Source: Euryarchaeota archaeon UBA220 (GTDB lineage: Archaea > Thermoplasmatota > Poseidoniia > Poseidoniales > Thalassarchaeaceae). From it: 12,461 nucleotides of DNA. The DNA is taken from positions 1 to 12,461 of the forward strand of contig DAON01000056.1 in NCBI GenBank assembly GCA_002501885.1. Reading direction: 5' to 3'. Position numbers and translations under genes: made by a program. A model generated the notes under the pieces. That model worked only from the letters and a program-made list of their open reading frames with translations, did not search any database and was not told the DNA's origin. Below, in pieces: positions 6,789 through 12,461 of this stretch; the stretch's first letter is position 1, and the number at the start of each line of letters is the position of its first letter.

Positions 6789-8341
6789 TGGATAATCAAG
6801 ATGATCTTGACTCATTGGCAGATTCAATCAGTGATGTGGTTCTGCCTGCTCCTGAGATTCAACAGCCACCGATTGCCCCTGTTGAAGAATCTACTAGCGA
6901 CGATAGGATTGAGAAGTTACGCTCTAGGGAAGAGATGCTACTCAGAATAGATAGAATGCTAATTAGTAGCGGTTCTAGACTAGTTCTATTCCTTCCATTA
7001 ATCGTAATTGTCCTTTACGGTCTCGCGCAGGCATTTGCAGATAATGACCCCGAATGGTGGACAAATCATCTTGAATCAGTAGTTTGGGAATCGAATATCT
7101 CCACGGCTATTTACGGTCTTTCACTATTGTTACTTGTAGCAGATACAGCAATGCTACTGCTGCTGTTTTGGTTAATGTCGACAACTAGGACAATTTTCTC
7201 TTTGGAGTCCAGCGAATTGACCAGACTTGGTCTGACCTTCAAGAGTTCACATGGCTACGCGGAGATGAGGGCTACAATCGACGGAGCAATTAGGCAACTG
7301 GGGATAACAACAACTCTAATCTCTCTTGCTGCAATAATATTAGGAGTGGCCATTTGGTTACCCGGAGATAATACTGTCACTCCATTTTTGTTTGCTCTAT
7401 CTACTGGGGCATTGCTGAGCGGACATGGTGTACACATGGTTTCTGAACGCTCTCGATTCAACACAAGTGAGCCATGGGGTATGTTACAGGCATTCTCCCC
7501 CCCAATTCACCCAGCTCTTCTAAACAGACCATTTACCGATGTTATCAGAGCTCATGTTGATCCTTTACTAGCAGTAAGGATGTCGGAGTACATTTCTTCA
7601 ATCGAACCTTCGATTAGAGAAGGTAGCAATAGGAGAGATCTTCAGGAAACTCTTCTCCATCTACTCTATCTGAGAAGATCTTCATTGATTGATGAGAACC
7701 AATTCAGGTCTGCATTTGAACCAATGCTCGACTCTTCGACAATTGAGCGCCTGTTTAATCACCCTGAACTAGGAGAGGAGACTTGGGACAGATTACTCTC
7801 TAGGGCGCGTTCAGAGTGTGCACCATTCTTCCGCATACATGATCGACTCAGGATGAGCAGACTTGGATCTAGTAGCTCAAGTGATATCTGGCTAGATGTG
7901 GATATGGAGAATCTTGTAGTCGGACAGGCCAATCTTTTTGCTTTCGTTCTGAATCAAGGAGATACTGCTCAGGACCTAGTATTGAGAGTCCAGACTCCCG
8001 ACTTTAGGCCGCAAGAGTGTGTATACAGACTCAATGCAGAGCCGATTAATCCCGACCAGGAAGTGAGTGAAGAATTGTATTCTAAACTACCATCTCTAAT
8101 CTCATCTACAAATATAATCTGGCAGAGTCTGTTACCTTCAGCTATGGGGGAGGCAACAGTTACTCTACGTCTTGAGGACGAGTCTGGAAACCTCATCTCT
8201 GGACGAGTACTTACTGTTCAGATTAGACCGGACCTTCTAACGCGAGTGAGAATGTCACTTGGAGGATTATTCATGTTGGGCGCTGTAGTAGTTACTGTGT
8301 CCCCATTCATTCCATTCCTGTTTAATCTAATAGGACTTTGA
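6785..8341 (+). CDS. Uncharacterised five-helix membrane protein with C-terminal beta domain
   Basis: I do not recognise this 518-residue protein. Residues 1-60 are acidic and hydrophilic, then four hydrophobic segments appear: about 64-85 (LVLFLPLIVIVLYGLAQAF), 106-130, 172-192 and 197-220. A long soluble stretch (225-360) is helical and contains an LLHLLYLRRSS...LIDENQFRSAFEPML segment. Residues 365-482 look like a CARDB/Ig-like beta domain (ENLVVGQANLFAFVLNQGD, GEATVTLRLEDESGNLISG). A fifth hydrophobic helix ends the protein (490-515, GGLFMLGAVVVTVSPFIPF). The beta domain recalls the exported domains of the first gene in the unit, but its topology (inside or outside) depends on the helix count and is not settled. 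The start overlaps the regulator's stop by 4 bases, so the two are translated together. No transporter or enzyme signature is visible. Confidence 0.82.
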   Translation: MMDNQDDLDSLADSISDVVLPAPEIQQPPIAPVEESTSDDRIEKLRSREEMLLRIDRMLISSGSRLVLFLPLIVIVLYGLAQAFADNDPEWWTNHLESVVWESNISTAIYGLSLLLLVADTAMLLLLFWLMSTTRTIFSLESSELTRLGLTFKSSHGYAEMRATIDGAIRQLGITTTLISLAAIILGVAIWLPGDNTVTPFLFALSTGALLSGHGVHMVSERSRFNTSEPWGMLQAFSPPIHPALLNRPFTDVIRAHVDPLLAVRMSEYISSIEPSIREGSNRRDLQETLLHLLYLRRSSLIDENQFRSAFEPMLDSSTIERLFNHPELGEETWDRLLSRARSECAPFFRIHDRLRMSRLGSSSSSDIWLDVDMENLVVGQANLFAFVLNQGDTAQDLVLRVQTPDFRPQECVYRLNAEPINPDQEVSEELYSKLPSLISSTNIIWQSLLPSAMGEATVTLRLEDESGNLISGRVLTVQIRPDLLTRVRMSLGGLFMLGAVVVTVSPFIPFLFNLIGL

Positions 8342-8380
8342 TTCAGGTCCATTCAAAGGTAATGCCCTTGTCGCGGATTC

Positions 8381-9358
8381 GTGTCCGAAGATGAACCCAT
8401 CCAGAGCGATGACCTTAGGACTAGGTTACATGCTATGGAAACCAGATTGCGTAGGATGCGTGACCAGAGAAGTAATCACAATGAGAATGCCAAGAGGGCT
8501 GCCGATTCAAGAGACTCAGTGCAAAACCAAGGCAAGGAGCTCAGAGAACGAATCGGTGAGAGACTCGAGGAACAAAAGGAAGTTAGGGCCAGAGCCAAGG
8601 TACATCAGGCTAGGCGCGATGAAATTCAGAAGCAGATTGGGGAATTAATCCAGCAAAAGCGAGGCAGGAGGGACGAAGGAAACAAATCAGTAGTAATCGA
8701 ACTCTCTGAAACAGTTGGAGAAATAGATAGAATCGAGAACCAGATAATGACTGACGGCAACCTATCATTGATGAAAGAGAATAGATTACTCAAGAAACTG
8801 AAAAATCTAATCTCAAAAAGAGATGAACTGATGCCGGCTGTTCAGGAACTACAAGTCATCGAAATCGACCTAGGTGATATGGAAGGATCAATCCAGTTAC
8901 TAAGATCAGAGGCCGATGCTCAGCATCAGGCAATGCTTGATGCAAATAAGGAGGCAGACCAGATCTGGGAGGATATCAAACCAATGCTCGAAGAGAGAGA
9001 CTTCCTTAGGGCAGAGGGCGACAGATTGCACGCCGCTTTCGTTGCTGCCAGAGAGTCAGCCGACAAAGTACATTCAGACATGAAGGAGTTACTAGACCAA
9101 GTAAACCAGATTCGGGACGAGCTCAAGGCTCAGCGAGAGGAGAGGGAGAGAATAATCAGAGAACATAACGAATCAGTAAGGGAGGCCACAAAGACTCCAG
9201 ATCAAGATGAGGAATTGGCAGAATCTTTGACGGAACAACTTCTTGAAAGTGGCTCTATCACTTTAGGCGGGACTAGAGCAAACTCCTCTGATAGAGATAT
9301 GTCGCGAAAGAAGAAGAAATCTCGTAGACTGGGGACTACAAGAGGAAAGCGTGATTGA
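8381..9358 (+). CDS. Coiled-coil protein (COG1340-like) with basic C-terminal tail, last gene of plus-strand unit
   Basis: This 325-residue protein is nearly all charged coiled coil. Residues 10-100 are heptad helix. Residues 113-150 contain EIDRIENQIMTDGNLSLMKE, which fits the central IExxIQTxxLS segment seen in the minus-strand paralogues. Residues 175-240 carry repeated AD-x-x-H spacing (EADAQHQAM, EADQIW, GDRLHAAF, ADKVHSDM), and 250-270 is very basic/acidic helix. The C-terminus has ESGSITLGGT (289-298) and then a basic tail SRKKKKSRRLGTTRGKRD, closely resembling the tail of the 325-aa minus-strand protein. The start is GTG; no Shine-Dalgarno site is close to it, and the 39 bases upstream show no clear promoter, so it probably belongs to the upstream unit. 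An in-frame stop at 8360 rules out a longer form. Its stop abuts the pdxS stop with no gap. Function unknown. Confidence 0.88.
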   Translation: MSEDEPIQSDDLRTRLHAMETRLRRMRDQRSNHNENAKRAADSRDSVQNQGKELRERIGERLEEQKEVRARAKVHQARRDEIQKQIGELIQQKRGRRDEGNKSVVIELSETVGEIDRIENQIMTDGNLSLMKENRLLKKLKNLISKRDELMPAVQELQVIEIDLGDMEGSIQLLRSEADAQHQAMLDANKEADQIWEDIKPMLEERDFLRAEGDRLHAAFVAARESADKVHSDMKELLDQVNQIRDELKAQREERERIIREHNESVREATKTPDQDEELAESLTEQLLESGSITLGGTRANSSDRDMSRKKKKSRRLGTTRGKRD

Positions 9359-10351
9359 TTACCAACCACGCTCTTCCATTCTAACTTCTAACTTGTCTAT
9401 TTCTAAACCATCCATTGGCTTGCCAGCCATCATTTCCGAAGCCTCAGTTACCTTGTTTGAATCATTAAAGTGGTGAGTCGCCATAACAATAGCGGATGCA
9501 GTAGTTGCAGGGTCCTCAGACTTGAAAATCCCAGAGCCAACAAACACTCCATCCATCCCGTGCCGCATTAACAGGGCTGCATCAGCAGGAGTAGCAATTC
9601 CTCCAGCAGAGAATGTAACGACAGGAAGTCGCCCCATTCCCTTGACCTCTCCTAGAATCTCAACTATGGCATCGTGACATGCATCCATGCTTCCGAAAGG
9701 AGTATTATCTACAATCAAATCGTGCTCGCTGGCTTCTTCAATTCTACGAAAACCATCCGATACCTTTCGAGCCATTAGTTCAAACTCAGCATCGTTAGCA
9801 CTCTGTAGGAGAGCTATCTCTTGTGAAACCAATCTAGCATGTTGAACTGCGCTTACTACATTCCCAGTCCCTGCTTCTCCTTTGGTACGAATCATTGCAG
9901 CACCTTCCATAATTCTCCTACACGCTTCGCCCAGATTGGTACATCCGCAAACGAAAGGAATCGTGAAATCATTCTTGGCGATATGGTAGAATGGATCTGC
10001 AGGAGTCAAAACCTCACTCTCATCTACCATATCGACCCCGAGTTCTTGCAAAATGCGTGCCTCCTCATCGTGACCGATTCTGGCCTTGGCCATGACAGGA
10101 ATACTGGTAGTATCGATGATACCTCTAATGAGATCGGGATGGCTCATCCTAGCAACGCCACCGTCAGCCCTGATATCCGCTGGAACTCTCTCAAGCGCCA
10201 TAACGGCAGTTGCACCAGCATCCTCTGCAATGTGCGCTTGTTCAGGAGTGACGACATCCATAATCACGCCACCCTCCTGCATCTTGGCAAAACCTCGCTT
10301 TAGCAACTCCGTGCCATGCCTCATTTTACTGAGGTCAACCAGTTGGGTCAT
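9359..10351 (-). CDS. pdxS: Pyridoxal 5'-phosphate synthase, synthase subunit PdxS
   Basis: PdxS builds PLP from ribose 5-phosphate (or ribulose 5-phosphate), glyceraldehyde 3-phosphate and ammonia from the PdxT glutaminase; it is a (beta/alpha)8 barrel forming 12-mers. This 330-residue protein has GGVIMDVVTPEQA (28-40, with the conserved Asp32), VMAKARIGH with the Schiff-base Lys89, RTKGEAGTGNVV with the second active-site Lys157, and GRLPVVTFSAGGIATPADAAL and DGVFVGSGIFKS for the phosphate site. It ends in the usual ERGW. Relative to the bacterial form there are extra residues between the LQSAND segment and GRLPVV (roughly 35 more than usual), an insertion I recall from some archaeal PdxS proteins. 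No pdxT is present within the window. It lies 47 bases downstream of the ferredoxin gene and may be cotranscribed with it. Confidence 0.97.
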   Translation of the reverse strand: MTQLVDLSKMRHGTELLKRGFAKMQEGGVIMDVVTPEQAHIAEDAGATAVMALERVPADIRADGGVARMSHPDLIRGIIDTTSIPVMAKARIGHDEEARILQELGVDMVDESEVLTPADPFYHIAKNDFTIPFVCGCTNLGEACRRIMEGAAMIRTKGEAGTGNVVSAVQHARLVSQEIALLQSANDAEFELMARKVSDGFRRIEEASEHDLIVDNTPFGSMDACHDAIVEILGEVKGMGRLPVVTFSAGGIATPADAALLMRHGMDGVFVGSGIFKSEDPATTASAIVMATHHFNDSNKVTEASEMMAGKPMDGLEIDKLEVRMEERGW

Positions 10352-10398
10352 GGCCTAGCCTCGGGCCATCGCCTCATGAACCCTTGTAACACCCCAAT

Positions 10399-10677
10399 TC
10401 AGGAATCTGCTAGCACAGGAGAGTCACCTTCTGCAACAGGTAGGTTTGGCGCCTCATCCTCATTCTTGTCTAGCCAATCCATCTCTTCATCAGGTAAATC
10501 CGTGTCAGCATAGATGGCTTCGACAGGACATTCAGGAACGCAAGCAGCGCAGTCTATACACTCATCCGGATCGATAACCAAGTATTCATCAGCTTCCCTG
10601 AAACACTCAACAGGACAGACCGCAACGCAATCTTGGTATTTACACTTAACACAAGCACTGGTCACAACATGAGGCAT
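10399..10677 (-). CDS. 7Fe ferredoxin ([3Fe-4S][4Fe-4S], FdxA type)
   Basis: This is a small soluble electron carrier of 92 residues. The cysteines align one-for-one with the Azotobacter FdI type: C9, C17 and C50 for the [3Fe-4S] cluster, C21, C40, C43 and C46 for the [4Fe-4S] cluster, plus the extra C12 and C25. Motifs are VVTSACVKCKYQDCV, CPVECF, LVIDPDECIDC and ECPVEAI. After residue 55 the tail is strongly acidic and low in structure (DLPDEEMDWLDKNEDEAPN). A longer frame from TTG at 10701 exists, but ATG at 10677 gives the canonical MPHVV start and lies downstream of the expected transcription start, so it is preferred. It has its own TATA box and is followed by pdxS. The redox partner cannot be told from the sequence. 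Confidence 0.94.
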   Translation of the reverse strand: MPHVVTSACVKCKYQDCVAVCPVECFREADEYLVIDPDECIDCAACVPECPVEAIYADTDLPDEEMDWLDKNEDEAPNLPVAEGDSPVLADS

Positions 10678-10718
10678 AATTCTCAGTTTCTCAGATTCCA
10701 ATTAGCATATCAACACTT

Positions 10719-10725
10719 GTATAAA
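10719..10725 (-). promoter_or_regulatory. TATA box for the ferredoxin(-pdxS) transcript
   Basis: On the minus strand this reads TTTATAC, a good archaeal TATA box. It begins right at the stop codon of the upstream RNA-binding-protein gene. A start site about 27 bases downstream would fall near 10695, leaving a leader of about 18 bases before the ATG at 10677 and excluding the TTG at 10701. Confidence 0.55.
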
Positions 10726-11166
10726 TTACACATTCGCAATTAGTTCGTGAAACAGTTTCGTTGTAACCGACTCAACATCTTGGCCAGGATAAGACTCCAC
10801 TTTGAACCGGCCCTTGGCAGTCGACTCATCATTTCCTTCTGTGGTCAATGAAACCTTACCACGGACCAAGTCTGATAGGGAGATTCTAACATGCAGGATT
10901 TTATCTGAATCAAGCCTACTTGAAACGCCACTCTCCATGAGTTGTTGCAAACTATCCTTGCCCAAATTAGATAGTGCTTTCATGGACGCTTTTCTACCAG
11001 AAACACTAGCCTCGATTATTGTCTGTTCAGATCCATGCCAAGACTTCCCTTTCTCTAAAATAATTTCACAACTATCTCCTGTCAGCCAGACTAGGCTCTC
11101 TTGAATCAGGGCCACATCATCAACCGCACTAGCATGAACTCTCCATCGCGCACTATGCAGTCCCAT
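10726..11166 (-). CDS. Exosome-associated RNA-binding protein (COG1325 / RNA_binding PF01877 type)
   Basis: This 146-residue protein fits the archaeal COG1325 family, described as a predicted exosome subunit or RNA-binding protein. It starts with HSARWRVHASAVDD (4-17), the paired strand and following helix (LIQESLVWLTG). Then come SWHGSEQTIIEASVSGRKA (42-60), corresponding to the family's 'yHGNpI.iLea' stretch, LDSDKILHVRISLSDLVRGKVSL (85-107), and GRFKVESYPG (118-127). The role is probably in RNA processing or ribosome biogenesis, which suits its position divergent from an eS1 gene. The identification rests on pattern memory and the sequence is diverged from textbook members, so it is likely but not certain. 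A GGAGG is present upstream but too far (about 15-20 bases) to be a normal ribosome site. Confidence 0.75.
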   Translation of the reverse strand: MGLHSARWRVHASAVDDVALIQESLVWLTGDSCEIILEKGKSWHGSEQTIIEASVSGRKASMKALSNLGKDSLQQLMESGVSSRLDSDKILHVRISLSDLVRGKVSLTTEGNDESTAKGRFKVESYPGQDVESVTTKLFHELIANV

Positions 11167-11300
11167 GGCACTAGCAGAGAAACCTCCGACTTAATGCTCT
11201 CGCGCTACATTTTTCAGCTTCTCCGGGGGCTTTGATTCATATACTCGGGGCAGGTCGCACGGCTCGCGTACGAGGTAGCCCTCGGTAGGAGTCCGATGTC
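11167..11300. other. Divergent intergenic region between the RNA-binding gene and rps3ae
   Basis: These 134 bases hold both promoters. For rps3ae, TTCATATAC (11236-11244) is a plausible TATA box, which would place the start near 11267 and give a ~30-base leader. That leader contains a GC-rich hairpin (11271-11284) and a GGAG (11288-11291) 9 bases before the ATG. For the minus gene, a weak TATA-like CATTAAGT (minus strand, near 11190) would give a nearly leaderless transcript. Nothing else is evident. Confidence 0.4.
11271..11284 (+). other. Short GC-rich hairpin in the rps3ae leader
   Basis: CGAGG, loop TAGC, CCTCG: a 5-bp all-matched stem directly upstream of the GGTAGGAG ribosome-site region. 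It could mask or present the ribosome site, or mediate autoregulation as in other ribosomal-protein mRNAs. The stem is short and may be chance. Confidence 0.25.
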
Positions 11301-12320
11301 ATGGCAAAAGGAGCAGCAGCCAGGGCAGCGGCACGTAGGCAGCGTGACAAGTGGAAGTCAAAGCGCTGGTTCAGTATCAGGGCTCCTAGAAATCCATGGT
11401 CCTTCAAGGTCATCGGCGAAACAATGGCCGAAGAAAAAGAGATGCTAATCGGGCGTCACTATGAGATTCTACAATACGAGCTCGACGGCGATTTCTCAAA
11501 AATGAATGTTAAGGTCCAGTTCAGAATTACTGAAGTCATAGGCTCAGATGCCTTGACTGAGTACATCGGGCACGAACTTTTGAAGGATCACATCAGAAGA
11601 CAAGTTCGTCGTGACAGAGGAAAAATCGACGATACGATCGATATGGTCACTAAGGATGGCTACTATATCAGAGTCAAACCGATGATGATTTCTCGTAACA
11701 GAATCAAGGCTAGTCAGAAGCAAGAGATGAGAGCCCAAGCAAGGGATCTAATCATTAAGTTCGGTGCTACAAACACTTGGATTGAACTTCAGAAGGCATC
11801 TCTAGATGGTACACTAGAGACGCAGATTCGTGAAGCAGCTTCTAAGATTCAACCTGTCAGGGATGTGATGATCAGAAGAACCCAACTCATTCAATCCGGT
11901 GTTCAAGTTAACGACGGACCTACTTTGGAGGAGATAATTTCTCAGGAAGAGGAAGACAAGAAGGCCGAGGCTGTTGAACAAGAAGAGAGTCTTGCAGATA
12001 CTGTTGCTGAGGCAGTCGAGGATGTAGTCGATGAAATCAAGGAGGCAACGACTGAGGTCGTCGGGGAGTTGAAGATTGGTTCTGGAACTACTGCTGTAGA
12101 TGCTGCAGTCGAGGGAGCAATTGAGATCGCTGAAGAAGTCGTTGAGTCGGTAAAGGAAGTAGCAGAGGCTGTGAAAGAAGAAATCTCAGAAGTAATTAGT
12201 GAAGACTCAGATACTGATTATGAATCAATGACAGTCCCTGAGCTGAAGGCACTGCTCAAGGAGGCCGGAAAACCAGTCTCAGGTAAGAAGGCCGAGCTAA
12301 TCGAGCGCCTCAAGGAGTGA
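11301..12320 (+). CDS. rps3ae: Small-subunit ribosomal protein eS1 (S3ae) with acidic linker and C-terminal SAP domain
   Basis: Residues 1-205 are a normal archaeal eS1: basic N-terminus, DKWKSKRWFSIRAP (16-29), IGRHYEILQYELDGDFSK (50-67), IGHELLKDHIRRQVRR (89-104), and the C-terminal core with QIREAASKIQPVRDVMIRRTQ (175-195). eS1 binds near the mRNA exit channel on the 30S platform. Archaeal eS1 is usually about 190-210 residues; this one has 339. Residues 207-305 are a Glu/Val/Ala-rich acidic helical linker with repeated EEV/EAV units (VAEAVEDVVDEIKEA, IEIAEEVVESVKEVAEAVKEE). Residues 306-339 match a SAP domain (MTVPELKALLKEAGKPVSGK, then KAELIERL), a helix-turn-helix-like DNA/RNA-binding unit. 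The extension is in frame with no break. The stop lies 4 bases before the next gene. Confidence 0.95.
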   Translation: MAKGAAARAAARRQRDKWKSKRWFSIRAPRNPWSFKVIGETMAEEKEMLIGRHYEILQYELDGDFSKMNVKVQFRITEVIGSDALTEYIGHELLKDHIRRQVRRDRGKIDDTIDMVTKDGYYIRVKPMMISRNRIKASQKQEMRAQARDLIIKFGATNTWIELQKASLDGTLETQIREAASKIQPVRDVMIRRTQLIQSGVQVNDGPTLEEIISQEEEDKKAEAVEQEESLADTVAEAVEDVVDEIKEATTEVVGELKIGSGTTAVDAAVEGAIEIAEEVVESVKEVAEAVKEEISEVISEDSDTDYESMTVPELKALLKEAGKPVSGKKAELIERLKE

Positions 12321-12324
12321 TTCA

Positions 12325-12461
12325 ATGGCCCGCATTGCGGTGCTCTGCGGAACTGGTATGAGTGCATTCGCCTCACACCTATCTTCTTCGGGAGTGAAAT
12401 CAACTTCCCTGATGGTTGATTCTGATTGGGGGCAAGTTCCAGCCACAATTATCGATACAGG
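12325..12461 (+). CDS. Purine nucleoside phosphorylase / 5'-methylthioadenosine phosphorylase-like protein (N-terminal 45 residues; runs off the window)
   Basis: Only the N-terminus is visible: MARIAVLCGTGMSAFASHLS, then a stretch ending in WGQVPATIIDTG at the window edge. The opening hydrophobic strand followed by a GTG-x2 glycine loop matches the phosphate-binding N-terminus of the trimeric PNP/MTA phosphorylase family (typically IGIIGGTGL...), and the following 'G.v....i..G' pattern also fits. These enzymes cleave methylthioadenosine or purine nucleosides with phosphate in purine/methionine salvage. The start is ATG at 12325, with GGAGTGA (12314-12320) 4 bases upstream, inside the end of rps3ae. 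It is therefore likely translated from the same transcript. Substrate cannot be set from this fragment. Confidence 0.6.
   Translation, partial: MARIAVLCGTGMSAFASHLSSSGVKSTSLMVDSDWGQVPATIIDT

Noticed and set aside
6311..6799. 162-aa minus-strand frame opposite the DtxR-family gene
   Set aside because: Composition (Ser/Ile/Leu-rich) is that of a reverse reading of a real gene; the plus strand encodes a clear family member.
8356..8369. Second operator-like inverted repeat (AAGG...CCTT) before the last coiled-coil gene
   Set aside because: Only 4 matching bases per arm and different spacing from the 19-bp palindrome; expected by chance.
9839..10303. 154-aa plus-strand frame antisense to pdxS
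   Set aside because: It lies entirely opposite a highly conserved gene, has no domain-like features and no ribosome site.
10678..10701. TTG-initiated N-terminal extension of the ferredoxin
   Set aside because: The ATG at 10677 gives the canonical N-terminus, and the TATA box at 10719-10725 predicts a transcript starting downstream of the TTG.
12218..12448. 76-aa minus-strand frame at the right end
   Set aside because: It lies opposite the SAP-coding end of rps3ae and the phosphorylase-like start, both of which are better supported.

Overview
The window comes from an archaeon, most likely a Thermoplasmatota/euryarchaeal lineage such as the marine Poseidoniales (the phylum-level call is fairly firm; the order is inference from overall style). 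The support is a split RNA polymerase subunit A'' next to ribosomal protein L30e, an eS1 (S3ae) ribosomal protein, a COG1325-type exosome-associated RNA-binding protein, an archaeal-length PdxS, a mix of Shine-Dalgarno-led and apparently leaderless starts, and very compact packing. No gap without a gene exceeds about 135 bases. I saw no tRNA, rRNA, CRISPR, insertion sequence or convincing terminator.

Left part (1-1750, plus): the 3' end of rpoA2, then rpl30e, then a 328-residue protein I do not recognise. In many euryarchaea this position holds nusA followed by rps12 and rps7, so the ancestral RNA polymerase/ribosome operon is broken or rearranged here.

Centre (1751-9358): two divergent transcription units separated by 93 bases (4490-4582). 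The minus unit encodes three coiled-coil proteins (276, 325 and 291 aa). The plus unit encodes a secreted-domain/membrane protein with two cytoplasmic zinc ribbons, a DtxR-family metal-dependent regulator, a five-helix membrane protein, and a fourth coiled-coil protein (325 aa). The four coiled-coil proteins look like diverged members of one archaeal family (COG1340-like) and share several short motifs, including a basic C-terminal tail on two of them that lie on opposite strands. A perfect 8+3+8 palindrome sits in the divergent control region, over the likely promoter of the coiled-coil unit, and resembles a DtxR-type operator. I read this as one coregulated module: a membrane/zinc-ribbon component, a metal-sensing switch and a set of filament-like proteins. 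The function is unknown. This is the best candidate for an undescribed system in the window.

Right part (9359-12461): on the minus strand, an RNA-binding exosome-associated protein, a 7Fe ferredoxin with its own TATA box, and pdxS (vitamin B6 synthesis), which ends directly against the last coiled-coil gene. On the plus strand, rps3ae encodes an unusually long eS1 with an acidic linker and a C-terminal SAP domain, followed after 4 bases by the start of a nucleoside phosphorylase gene (MTA phosphorylase-like) that runs off the window.
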